Assembly: GCA_021790695.1 (NCBI GenBank) | Contig: JAJYGJ010000212.1 | Span: 1-14,398 of the forward strand | Length of the DNA stretch: 14,398 bases | Reading direction: 5' to 3' | From: Nitrospirota bacterium | GTDB taxonomy: Bacteria > Nitrospirota > Thermodesulfovibrionia > Thermodesulfovibrionales > JdFR-88 | Shown here: positions 1 to 7,033 of the stretch, one piece after another | Position numbering within the stretch: the stretch's first letter is position 1 | Layout: each line of letters opens with the position of its first letter | Position numbers and translations under genes: made by a program | The notes under the pieces: model-generated | Seen by the model: the letters and a program-made list of their open reading frames with translations, nothing else | Databases searched by the model: none | What the model was told of the DNA's origin: nothing

Positions 1-300
1 ATCATAACCGACTTTTACGGCAGGCAGGTGGTCTACAGCCGGACCGAGACGGATAAGCTTCAGTTGGCCTACGCCGCCTCGGTGCACAAATCCCAGGGCA
101 GCGAATACCCGGTCGTGGTAATGCCCGTGGTAACGGAGCATTACATACTGCTTCAGCGAAACCTCCTGTACACGGCCGTCACGAGGGCAAAAAGGCTCAT
201 GGTGCTTCTGGGCCAGCCGAAGGCCCTTGCGATAGCGGTAAAAAATTCAGGGATGTCGGCCAGATACACGTCTCTCAGGGCACGCCTCGAAAAGCCTTAA
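1..300 (+). CDS. RecD2-like ATP-dependent DNA helicase, C-terminal end (partial)
   Basis: This is the 3' end of a gene that begins before the window; the frame is open from base 1 and stops at TAA 298-300. The visible protein reads through a conserved superfamily 1 helicase segment, LAYAASVHKSQGSEYPVVV, followed by LLYTAVTRAKRLMVL. These match motifs V and VI in the C-terminal RecA-like domain of RecD/RecD2 helicases (UvrD_C_2 type), which couple ATP hydrolysis to 5'-3' unwinding in DNA repair and recombination. The catalytic Walker A and B motifs would lie upstream and cannot be checked. The tail after motif VI is short, as usual for RecD2. It is followed 30 bases later by secA. RecD2 is preferred over RecD because the preserved tail looks like a stand-alone helicase, but no RecBC context is visible. 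Confidence 0.85.
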   Translation: MITDFYGRQVVYSRTETDKLQLAYAASVHKSQGSEYPVVVMPVVTEHYILLQRNLLYTAVTRAKRLMVLLGQPKALAIAVKNSGMSARYTSLRARLEKP

Positions 301-317
301 GCGGCCTTAAAAAATGT

Positions 318-323
318 TATATT
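318..323 (+). promoter_or_regulatory. Candidate -10 element (TATATT) for leaderless secA
   Basis: TATATT ends 7 bases before the secA ATG, where transcription would start at or next to the start codon. No Shine-Dalgarno sequence is seen in the preceding 30 bases (an A/T-rich run). No convincing -35 hexamer is visible, so this is a weak call that gains weight only from the same arrangement at four other genes in the window. Confidence 0.35.
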
Positions 324-330
324 AAACAAT

Positions 331-2949
331 ATGGCTTCGTTTTCGCTCAAGAAGATATTCGGCACAAAAAACGAGAGGGAGATCAAGAAATACCTGCCCG
401 TCGTGGACAGGACAAACTCCCTTGAGGACGGGATTTCCCGCCTTTCCGACACCGCCCTGCGGGGCAGGACGGATGAGTTCAGAAAAAGGCTCTCCGGGGG
501 AGAGACCCTGGACGATATCCTGCCCGAGGCGTTTGCCGTCGTGAGGGAGGCCGCGAAAAGGGCCGTCGGCATGCGCCATTTCGACGTGCAGCTCATAGGA
601 GGGCTCGTACTTCATAACGGCAAGATAGCCGAAATGAAGACCGGAGAGGGCAAGACCCTTGTGGCCACCCTGCCCGTCTACCTGAACGCCCTGGAGGGCA
701 AGGGCGTCCACGTAGTCACGGTAAACGACTACCTGGCCAAAAGAGACGCCGGGTGGATGGGCCCGGTCTATGATATGCTCGGACTGAAGACGGGCGTCAT
801 CGTGCACGACCTCTCCGACGAGCAGCGGCAGCAGAACTACGCCGCGGACATCACCTACGGGACCAACAACGAGTTCGGTTTCGACTACCTCAGGGACAAC
901 ATGAAGTACGACATCGGCCAGTACGTCCAGAGGGGCTTGAACTACGCCATTGTCGACGAGGTTGACAGCATCCTCATCGATGAGGCGCGCACGCCGCTGA
1001 TCATCTCCGGCCCCTCGGAGGAGTCCACGGACAAATACTACAAGATAAACCGGATAATCCCCAGCCTGAAGCAGGAAGCGGACTTCACCCTGGAGGAGAA
1101 GACCAAGAGCGTCGTCCTTACCGACGAGGGCAACTCGAAGACGGAGCGCCTTCTGGGCCTGGGCAACCTTTACGACCAGTCCAACATAGAGATAGTGCAC
1201 CACGTGCTCCAGGGCCTGCGCGCCCACCACATGTATAAACGTGACGTGGATTACGTGGTCAAGGACGGAGAAGTTGTTATAGTTGATGAGTTCACGGGGC
1301 GTCTCATGCCCGGCCGCAGGTGGTCCGACGGCCTGCACCAGGCGATTGAGGCGAAGGAGGGGGTCAAGATTGAAAGCGAGAACCAGACGCTGGCCACCAT
1401 CACCTTCCAGAACTACTTCCGCATGTACGGGAAACTGGCCGGCATGACCGGCACCGCGGACACGGAGGCTGCGGAGTTCGGAAAGATTTATAACCTCGAC
1501 GTCACCGTGGTCCCCACTCACAAGCCCATGATAAGGAAGGACCACCAGGACGCGATATACAAAAACGAGCAGGCCAAGTTCAGGGCGATAATCCGGGAAA
1601 TAGAGTCGCTCCATGAAAAGGGCCAGCCCGTCCTCGTGGGCACCATCTCCATAGAGAAATCGGAGACCCTGAGCCAGATGCTCCGGAAAAAAGGCATCCC
1701 CCATTCCGTCCTGAACGCGAAATACCACGAACGCGAGGCCGAGATCATCGCCCAGGCCGGCAGGTCCTCCGCCGTCACCATCGCCACCAACATGGCCGGC
1801 AGGGGCACGGACATCATACTCGGGGGAAACCCCGAAGGGGTTGCCCGCGAGATCCTCGGGGACAGGAAAAGCCCGGACGCCGCGGAGCTTGCGGCCGCAA
1901 GAAAAAAGGCCGCGGAGCGGTGCGAAGCGGACAGGAACAAGGTCATAGGGGCCGACGGCCTGGTCATAATCGGCACCGAGAGGCATGAGTCCAGGAGGAT
2001 CGACAATCAGCTAAGGGGCCGCTCCGGCAGGCAGGGAGACCCCGGCGCCTCCCGGTTCTATCTCTCGCTCGAAGACGACCTCATGAGGATATTCGGCTCC
2101 GACCGCCTTCACAACATCATGGACAAGCTCGGCATGGAAGAAGACGTGCCGATAGAAAACAGGATGGTCTCCAAGGCCGTGGAGAACGCGCAGAAAAGGG
2201 TCGAGGAGCACAACTTCGACATCAGAAAGCACCTGATAGAATACGACGACGTCATGAACAGCCAGAGGACCGAGATATACAGCTTCAGGCGGGAGATACT
2301 ATCGGGAGGGGAAAACCTCCGGGAGCGCATCCAGGCCATGATGGAAGACGCCGTGGACGACCTCCTGGACGTCTACTGCCCCGAAGACAAGCACCCCACC
2401 CAGTGGGACATAAAGGCGCTCAAGGACGCATTTTACGGCAACTTCGCCATAACCGCCGGGGTAGAGCCGGAGAGCACGGCGGCCGTTCTCAGGGAGGCCC
2501 TGCTCTCTTCCCTCAGGGATTTCTACGCCGCCAGGGAGAAAGAGGTCGGCCGCGAGACGATGGAGTACATAGAGAAGGTCATCCTGCTCCAGATCGTGGA
2601 CTCCCAGTGGAAGGACCACCTCCTGGCGATGGACCACCTGAGAGAGGGGATCGGGCTTAGGGGCTACGGACAGAGGGACCCGCTCACGGAATACAAGAAA
2701 GAGGGTTTCGAGATGTTCGGTGAAATGACCAACCGGATAAACACGGAGACACTCTCCAGGCTCTTCAAGGTGCGCATACAGACCGAAAACGAGGTCCCGA
2801 AGCTGGAAAAACAACAAAGGCTCATATATAACAGGGGCGAGGGATCGGGGCCCCAGACAATGAGGAAAGAAAAGAAAATAGGCAGAAACGAGCCCTGCCC
2901 GTGCGGAAGCGGCAAGAAATACAAGAAGTGCTGCGGGGCCAATGCATAA
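331..2949 (+). CDS. secA: Preprotein translocase ATPase SecA
   Basis: SecA is the motor that pushes unfolded preproteins through the SecYEG channel at the inner membrane, using ATP. The 872-residue length is normal. Walker A is MKTGEGKT at residues 102-109 and the DEVD box is at 209-212, followed by SILIDEARTPLI. The preprotein cross-linking domain, the second nucleotide-binding fold (NMAGRGTDIILGG) and the arginine-finger region (QLRGRSGRQGDPG) follow in order. The C-terminus ends in the SEC-C zinc motif CPCGSGKKYKKCCG, with Cys856, 858, 867 and 868; this motif binds Zn and SecB or ribosomes. The last ligand is Cys instead of the more usual His, a known variant. The ATG start has no Shine-Dalgarno sequence. 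The stop overlaps the next start by 8 bases, suggesting translational coupling to the GGDEF gene. Confidence 0.98.
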   Translation: MASFSLKKIFGTKNEREIKKYLPVVDRTNSLEDGISRLSDTALRGRTDEFRKRLSGGETLDDILPEAFAVVREAAKRAVGMRHFDVQLIGGLVLHNGKIAEMKTGEGKTLVATLPVYLNALEGKGVHVVTVNDYLAKRDAGWMGPVYDMLGLKTGVIVHDLSDEQRQQNYAADITYGTNNEFGFDYLRDNMKYDIGQYVQRGLNYAIVDEVDSILIDEARTPLIISGPSEESTDKYYKINRIIPSLKQEADFTLEEKTKSVVLTDEGNSKTERLLGLGNLYDQSNIEIVHHVLQGLRAHHMYKRDVDYVVKDGEVVIVDEFTGRLMPGRRWSDGLHQAIEAKEGVKIESENQTLATITFQNYFRMYGKLAGMTGTADTEAAEFGKIYNLDVTVVPTHKPMIRKDHQDAIYKNEQAKFRAIIREIESLHEKGQPVLVGTISIEKSETLSQMLRKKGIPHSVLNAKYHEREAEIIAQAGRSSAVTIATNMAGRGTDIILGGNPEGVAREILGDRKSPDAAELAAARKKAAERCEADRNKVIGADGLVIIGTERHESRRIDNQLRGRSGRQGDPGASRFYLSLEDDLMRIFGSDRLHNIMDKLGMEEDVPIENRMVSKAVENAQKRVEEHNFDIRKHLIEYDDVMNSQRTEIYSFRREILSGGENLRERIQAMMEDAVDDLLDVYCPEDKHPTQWDIKALKDAFYGNFAITAGVEPESTAAVLREALLSSLRDFYAAREKEVGRETMEYIEKVILLQIVDSQWKDHLLAMDHLREGIGLRGYGQRDPLTEYKKEGFEMFGEMTNRINTETLSRLFKVRIQTENEVPKLEKQQRLIYNRGEGSGPQTMRKEKKIGRNEPCPCGSGKKYKKCCGANA

Positions 2950-4363
2950 GGTCCTCCTGATAGGGGCGGAGCTTCCGCCCCTTGGTCCGGCCCTCGCCGG
3001 GAAAGACTACCGGATTTCACGCTTCGGGGATCCGCTCGCGGCCATCCCGGAGATACCGCGGGCGTCGCTCATAATCGTAAACACCCCGCTCCACAAGGGC
3101 CGGGGCGGGCCCGACGAGTTAAAAGAGTTCCTCGCGCGCTCCGAACACGTTCCGAGGATCTTCGTCTCCGCCGGGACCGGGAAAAAACCCGGGGGATTCT
3201 CCAGGAAAAAGGCCCTCACCTACACGGTGGACGAAGGTGTGCCGCCCCGGGAACTGGGCCGGCTTGTGCGGCGCATAGGCGAGGAAAAAAGGCTTTACGA
3301 TGAAAACCGGACCTTTCGCGAGCAAAACCGGTCGCTGCAAAGGGAACTGAAATTCTTCGAGGACATAAGCCGCACGCTCACCTCGGCGGCCGGGCATACA
3401 GACGTGCTTGCCCTGCTGGCAAAAAAGATAAAAGAAAAGACGGGGGCCGAAAACTGCACCATTTACCTCGTGGATGAGCAGACGGGCAGCCTCGCGATGG
3501 AAAAAACGGAGGGTCCGCTCTGGAAAAAAGAGAAGACCGCCGCTCCCCACGAGGTGATCGCAGCGAGGGTTGCAAGGGAAGGCAAGCCCCTGCTCATCGC
3601 CAACATGTACAAGGAAAACGGTTTCACGCTCAAGATGGACAGGGATTTCCGGCACAAGATAAACACCGCGATCTGCGTGCCCCTGAAGAGCAAGGGCAAG
3701 GTCCTTGGCGCGCTGGAGCTTATAAACAGGCAGTCCGGGGAAGCGGCCGGGGAAGAGTTCACCCCCGCAGACCTGGCCTCCGTGACAAGGTTTACGGACT
3801 ATGCGGCGATAATCATAGAAAGGGCCACTCTCTTTGAAAAGATGCAGGAGCTTGTCGTAACGGACGACCTTACCAAACTCTTCAATACCCGTTACATGAC
3901 AAGGAGCATCGGGACGGAGGTCCTGAGGAGCAACAGGTATAACACGTCCGTAAGCCTCCTCTTCATGGACATAGACCACTTCAAGCAGGTAAACGACACC
4001 TACGGCCACCTGGTGGGAAGCAAGCTCCTGGTGGAGATGGGGCAGCTCCTCCTGAGGCATCTCCGCGAGCTTGACATAGTGACCAGATACGGAGGAGACG
4101 AGTTCGTCATCATACTGCCCCAGACGCCGCCGCAAAAAGCGGTAAAGACCGCGGAAAGGATCAGGCAGACCGTGGAGCAGCACGCCTTCCTCAAAAAGGA
4201 AGGCTATGATCTCAGGCTCACGGCAAGCTTCGGGGTGGCGTCCTATCCCGAAAGCGCCGGTTCCCAGGAAGAGCTGATACGGCTGGCCGACGAGGCGATG
4301 TACAAGGTAAAACACCGTTCGCGAAACGGGGTCTATGCTATAATCGGCCATGGCTCTGTTTAA
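2942..4363 (+). CDS. Diguanylate cyclase with pseudo-receiver, GAF and GGDEF domains
   Basis: The predicted 473-residue cytoplasmic protein makes cyclic di-GMP from two GTP. The first 100 residues alternate strands and helices like a response-regulator receiver, but the position expected to hold the phospho-acceptor Asp is Asn47 (LIIVNTPL), so it is probably not phosphorylated. A short coiled coil (about 100-140, rich in E, R and K) leads into a GAF domain (about 140-295), which would sense a small ligand. The GGDEF domain follows: the active-site motif GGDEF is intact at 384-388, and an inhibitory-site RxxD (RELD, 375-378) sits exactly five residues before it, so product inhibition is expected. 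No membrane segment is seen. It overlaps secA by 8 bases and the GTPase gene by 14, so the three are probably one transcript. Confidence 0.93.
   Translation: MHKVLLIGAELPPLGPALAGKDYRISRFGDPLAAIPEIPRASLIIVNTPLHKGRGGPDELKEFLARSEHVPRIFVSAGTGKKPGGFSRKKALTYTVDEGVPPRELGRLVRRIGEEKRLYDENRTFREQNRSLQRELKFFEDISRTLTSAAGHTDVLALLAKKIKEKTGAENCTIYLVDEQTGSLAMEKTEGPLWKKEKTAAPHEVIAARVAREGKPLLIANMYKENGFTLKMDRDFRHKINTAICVPLKSKGKVLGALELINRQSGEAAGEEFTPADLASVTRFTDYAAIIIERATLFEKMQELVVTDDLTKLFNTRYMTRSIGTEVLRSNRYNTSVSLLFMDIDHFKQVNDTYGHLVGSKLLVEMGQLLLRHLRELDIVTRYGGDEFVIILPQTPPQKAVKTAERIRQTVEQHAFLKKEGYDLRLTASFGVASYPESAGSQEELIRLADEAMYKVKHRSRNGVYAIIGHGSV
4339..4344 (+). promoter_or_regulatory. Candidate -10 element (TATAAT) inside the GGDEF gene, before the MglA-like gene
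   Basis: A consensus TATAAT lies within the last codons of the cyclase gene and ends 5 bases before the ATG of the GTPase gene. No Shine-Dalgarno sequence precedes that ATG. No good -35 is seen at 16-18 bases upstream. This could be an internal promoter giving a leaderless GTPase transcript, or chance within coding sequence. Confidence 0.35.
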
Positions 4364-5666
4364 TTACGCCTCCAAGGAGCTGACCCTCAAGATCGTATAT
4401 TACGGACCCGGCTTGAGCGGAAAAACCACCAATATCCAGCACCTGCACCGTTCGATCCAACCCGAAAAAAGAGGAAAACTGCTCTGCCTCGCGACTGAAA
4501 CAGACAGGACGCTTTTCTTCGATTTCCTGCCGGTGAACCTTGGCAAGGTAAACGATTTCGACGTCAAATTTCAGCTTTACACGGTCCCCGGACAGATTCG
4601 CTACAATTCCACCAGAAGGCTGGTCCTGAAGGGCGCTGACGCCGTGGTGTTCGTTGCGGACTCCCAGCGCGAGATGAAGGAGGACAATAAAGAGAGCTTC
4701 GAAGGCATGATGGAAAACCTGAGGGAAAACGGGCTCGACCCCGGCGCGATACCCATCGTGCTACAGTACAACAAACGCGACTTGAGCAACATCATGCCGA
4801 TGGAGGAACTTGACGCCGACCTGAACTTAAAGAGATATCCCGTTTTCCCCGCCTCCGCCGTAAACGGCCGGGGCGTTGACGAAACTTTCAAGGCCGCAAT
4901 GAAAATCCTCCTCGAGGACCTTGCCCGGAGACAATCTCTTGGGCCCGAGGCTCTTGGGGCCGGGGCCGGCAAGACCCCTCAAACGGCGAAAAAAAAACAG
5001 GCGGCAAACACCGATGGACCGTTTCCCTCCATGGAAGACGAGATAGAGCGTTTCGGGCAGGATATGGTCATTTGCAGGAAGCCCCGGGACAACGGGGCAT
5101 CCGCGCCAAACCCAGCCCATGCTTCCGCGGTCGATATTTCCCCGGCCAATGCCGCGTCCGCCGCAACCCTGGCGCCCGAAGGACGCCTTGAAGAAAAGCC
5201 GCGCGAACTGGTCCTCCCTGAAGATATCCGCAATACCCTTGAATACGTCCGGGGCGCCCTTTCCAGCCTGGACTCGAAGCTGGAGACGCTTGGCTCCCAA
5301 CTGAAGACGATGGACTTGGAACTGAAGGCGCAGGGCTCCGAACTGAAAGTTATGGGTTCCGAACTGAAAAACGGGGCCGCCTCTCAGCCGGACCCGGAGA
5401 CCGGAAAACGCATGGAAGAGATAAGAGAGCTTGTTTCCGCGCTCAATGCGGAGATTTCGAACCTTTTTTCGCTCAAATCCGCGCTCCAATCCGATAGGGA
5501 CCAAAACAAAAAGGACAGCGAGAAGACAGCGGCGCAAACGGACGAGCTTATTGCGCTTGCCCGGGAGACGAAGCTGATCGGGGAGGAGTCGCTTTCCTGC
5601 CTGAAGCAGCTCCTGGAACCCCGTGGGAAACGGAAAAAGGGACTATCGCGCCTCTTCGGCCGCTGA
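4350..5666 (+). CDS. MglA-like small GTPase with C-terminal coiled-coil tail
   Basis: Residues 1 to about 195 form a Ras-like GTPase of the MglA family (Arf/gliding type). The P-loop is GPGLSGKT (19-26). Switch II reads TVPGQIRY, where MglA proteins replace the usual DxxGQ with TxPGQ. The base-recognition loop is QYNKRDL. MglA proteins set cell polarity and control motility or secretion complexes, usually with an MglB partner; no MglB (roadblock) gene is visible here. Residues 200-290 are low-complexity and Ala/Pro-rich. From about residue 300 the protein is a predicted coiled coil, including a run of near-identical heptads, and ends in a basic tail (GKRKKGLSRLFGR). A typical MglA has roughly 200 residues, so this one is about twice as long. 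The tail may tether or multimerise the GTPase. It overlaps the upstream cyclase gene by 14 bases. Confidence 0.9.
   Translation: MALFNYASKELTLKIVYYGPGLSGKTTNIQHLHRSIQPEKRGKLLCLATETDRTLFFDFLPVNLGKVNDFDVKFQLYTVPGQIRYNSTRRLVLKGADAVVFVADSQREMKEDNKESFEGMMENLRENGLDPGAIPIVLQYNKRDLSNIMPMEELDADLNLKRYPVFPASAVNGRGVDETFKAAMKILLEDLARRQSLGPEALGAGAGKTPQTAKKKQAANTDGPFPSMEDEIERFGQDMVICRKPRDNGASAPNPAHASAVDISPANAASAATLAPEGRLEEKPRELVLPEDIRNTLEYVRGALSSLDSKLETLGSQLKTMDLELKAQGSELKVMGSELKNGAASQPDPETGKRMEEIRELVSALNAEISNLFSLKSALQSDRDQNKKDSEKTAAQTDELIALARETKLIGEESLSCLKQLLEPRGKRKKGLSRLFGR
5259..5363 (+). repeat. Five 21-base tandem units encoding coiled-coil heptads
   Basis: Within the GTPase gene, consecutive 21-base units encode LSSLDSK, LETLGSQ, LKTMDLE, LKAQGSE and LKVMGSE, followed by a partial LKNG. 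The first two are divergent. The last three are clearly related at the DNA level too (each starts CTGAA and ends in GAA), which points to tandem duplication of a heptad. Copy number could vary between strains. Confidence 0.8.
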
Positions 5667-5695
5667 CTTTCCCGATCCACGGAAACCCCTTCTCT

Positions 5696-5718
5696 GGGTA
5701 GTGGGTCAATTTGAATTT
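5696..5718 (+). repeat. Left terminal inverted repeat (IS1-like)
   Basis: Begins GGGTAGTGGGTCAATTTG and pairs with the reverse complement of 8474-8496 at 18 of 23 positions. It lies 29 bases after the stop of the GTPase gene, exactly where base composition changes. Confidence 0.6.
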
Positions 5719-5750
5719 GCCTTATCTTTCCTATGCTTGACCGTTCATGC

Positions 5751-5756
5751 TAGAAT
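5751..5756 (+). promoter_or_regulatory. Candidate -10 element (TAGAAT) for the KGG small gene
   Basis: TAGAAT ends 6 bases before the ATG, and no Shine-Dalgarno sequence is present, so the transcript may be leaderless. An alternative pair is TTGAAT (5711-5716), a 15-base spacer and TATGCT (5732-5737), which would give a short leader. The leader from 5733 to the ATG resembles the leader of the IS1 remnant at 8221-8252 (21 of about 33 positions). Confidence 0.35.
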
Positions 5757-5762
5757 AAAAGC

Positions 5763-6017
5763 ATGGAAAAGAAAAAGAAGAAACAGCCTACCGATATAAA
5801 CCAGCTTGCCAAATTTATAGTTGACCAGGCCACAACTGACGTTCACGGCATGAATACACCTAAAGAAGCTTCCCCAACTAAGGAAAAGAACCCCTCTGCC
5901 GTTGCTCTAGGCCGCCTTGGGGGGCTTAAGGGTGGCAAGGCTAGGGCCGAAAAGCTCTCAGCCGCAAAACGCAAGGAAATTGCTAAGAAAGCGGCTCAAA
6001 GTCGCTGGAAGAAATAG
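5763..6017 (+). CDS. Small basic protein with KGG-type motif
   Basis: The product is 84 residues and strongly basic, with a lysine run at residues 3-7. Residues 51-82 form a Gly/Lys/Arg-rich, probably helical motif beginning RLGGLKGGKARAEKLS and ending in RW. The same 32-residue motif opens the P63C-domain protein in this island, with 20 of 32 identities. Such motifs occur in small proteins of mobile elements; a nucleic-acid-binding role is plausible from charge alone but is not shown. There is no signal peptide or membrane segment. It is the first gene inside the left inverted repeat and converges on the toxin candidate, with only 7 bases between their stops. It might be an accessory DNA-binding protein or a partner of the P63C protein; the function is unknown. 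Confidence 0.7.
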   Translation: MEKKKKKQPTDINQLAKFIVDQATTDVHGMNTPKEASPTKEKNPSAVALGRLGGLKGGKARAEKLSAAKRKEIAKKAAQSRWKK

Positions 6018-6024
6018 ATTCGAT

Positions 6025-6309
6025 TTATAAGTTCAACCCTGTCTGAGCAATAGAGAGCAAATGAACGCTATGCCTGGCATCGTTATATTTATAAAGTACA
6101 TAATGTTCTGCATGGGGGGTAACTGGATAAGTCTTTAGAGCCCGAATACCAAATTCTATCTCTTCCCCATCTAAAGGGTTCCTTTCGAGAGCAAAAACGA
6201 CGCCATTATGTACTTCCTCTACATTAGGGAAAATCTTTCTTAGATTTTCTAGCTGAGAGAGATAATAGGATTCTGCAATGACTTTGGCGAGCGGCAGTTT
6301 AAGGGACAT
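6025..6309 (-). CDS. Putative RelE/ParE-fold toxin paired with a Panacea antitoxin
   Basis: The product is 94 residues, with no recognised name. It starts ATG at 6309 inside the end of the Panacea gene, overlapping it by 11 bases, so the two are almost certainly co-translated. An N-terminal helical part (about 1-35) is followed by strand-rich sequence. The pattern ALERNPLDGEEI, then YVLYKYND and SVHLLSIAQ, resembles the NP..G loop and the last two strands of RelE/ParE toxins (RVLYRV..D..V.VL.I). This is pattern recognition, not a database match. RelE-fold toxins cut mRNA on the ribosome or poison gyrase. No catalytic set could be assigned with confidence. An alternative is a small partner protein of another kind. 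The overlap with a Panacea gene is the main support for the toxin call. Confidence 0.55.
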   Translation of the reverse strand: MSLKLPLAKVIAESYYLSQLENLRKIFPNVEEVHNGVVFALERNPLDGEEIEFGIRALKTYPVTPHAEHYVLYKYNDARHSVHLLSIAQTGLNL

Positions 6310-6856
6310 TACCGCTTTCTTTTAATTTGGCCAGTTCTTTTGTTGCCCAGCTACGCCCTGCTCGCCCCAAGGGGTGATCACGTAACACATAAATACTATA
6401 ATATGGGATTTCTTCGCCTTCTTCCGTTAATTGCCATGGTTTTAGGGTATGGGTCCAATCCGATACTTGAGTAGCCGTCATGCTTTTTATTTGGGCAATT
6501 ATAGAACTGATAAATGAAATTTCTTCATCACTAAAAAGGGAAGTATTAGCACCCGTTAATGGTTGTACACGTCTTTGTGTATATCCATAACATACCGCTT
6601 CCGGTATTTCGGCGCGTCCACTACTTTTGAGTTCATCTAATACACCTAACAATTCCTTGCAAACAGGCCCATTTTGACGATGAACATATTTACATCCTGT
6701 TAAAGATTCACCTCTCATTGCATAAGTATTAAAATCGATAAGGAATAGAATTTTATTGAGCTTTGTTAGTCCGAAATAACAATCATCTTTACTTTGCTCG
6801 GAGATGTAGAGAACCAATTCTTTTAATTTGTCTCTTTTCCCATGTGAAATTTTCAT
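6299..6856 (-). CDS. Panacea-domain (DUF4065/SocA-like) protein, probable antitoxin
   Basis: The 185-residue product belongs to the Panacea/SocA/GepA family: KLKELVLYISEQS near the start, then FGLTKLNKILFLIDF and HRQNGPVCKELLGVLDEL, which is the family's core pattern. Panacea proteins are antitoxins that neutralise many unrelated toxins and can adapt partners to proteases, as SocA does with ClpXP. I chose ATG 6856 (MKISHGK), which has an AAGGGG Shine-Dalgarno sequence about 9 bases upstream, over a TTG at 6889 that would add eleven residues of unlikely sequence. It is the first gene of a two-gene - strand unit and overlaps the downstream small gene. Codon use is AT-rich compared with the core genes, consistent with transfer. 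Family assignment is firm; the antitoxin role follows from the family and the pairing. Confidence 0.85.
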   Translation of the reverse strand: MKISHGKRDKLKELVLYISEQSKDDCYFGLTKLNKILFLIDFNTYAMRGESLTGCKYVHRQNGPVCKELLGVLDELKSSGRAEIPEAVCYGYTQRRVQPLTGANTSLFSDEEISFISSIIAQIKSMTATQVSDWTHTLKPWQLTEEGEEIPYYSIYVLRDHPLGRAGRSWATKELAKLKESGNVP

Positions 6857-6941
6857 GGTTTCATTCCCCTTAAGCAAATTTTTATACAAAAGTCAACCTC
6901 TCTACACATTCTTACATATCTGCGTATTTAGATGCAATCCG

Positions 6942-7006
6942 TACTTGCCCCAGCAGGTATTGACAAAACTATCTTTTTTCGCATAGCATATTTGCACGGG
7001 CAAGTA
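6942..7006. promoter_or_regulatory. Inverted-repeat candidate operator around the P63C promoter
   Basis: TACTTGCCC (6942-6950) and GGGCAAGTA (6998-7006) are a perfect nine-base inverted repeat. The arms flank the proposed -35 and -10 boxes and lie in the divergent region between the Panacea unit and the P63C gene, so a single regulator could control both directions. The 47-base spacing is long for one dimer; looping or two half-sites would be needed. Confidence 0.35.
6960..6989 (+). promoter_or_regulatory. Promoter of the P63C gene
   Basis: Consensus -35 TTGACA (6960-6965), an 18-base spacer and -10 TAGCAT (6984-6989). The expected start is about 38 bases before the ATG at 7034. The promoter would lie inside the protein if the upstream ATG 6932 were used, which argues for the later start. 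Confidence 0.55.
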
Positions 7007-7033
7007 AGCCCAAAAAGAAAGTTGGAGGTGATT

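Noticed and set aside
322..1986. Long open frame of 554 codons on the - strand
   Set aside because: It lies entirely within secA, has no recognisable domain and is explained by the codon bias of the high-GC gene on the other strand. The long - strand frames within the GGDEF gene (3119-4351) and argC (9485-10504) and the + strand frame within the ABC-F gene (12757-13614) were rejected for the same reason.
6932..7033. Upstream ATG as start of the P63C protein
   Set aside because: No Shine-Dalgarno sequence is present, a good promoter lies inside this stretch, and ATG 7034 has a near-perfect ribosome site.
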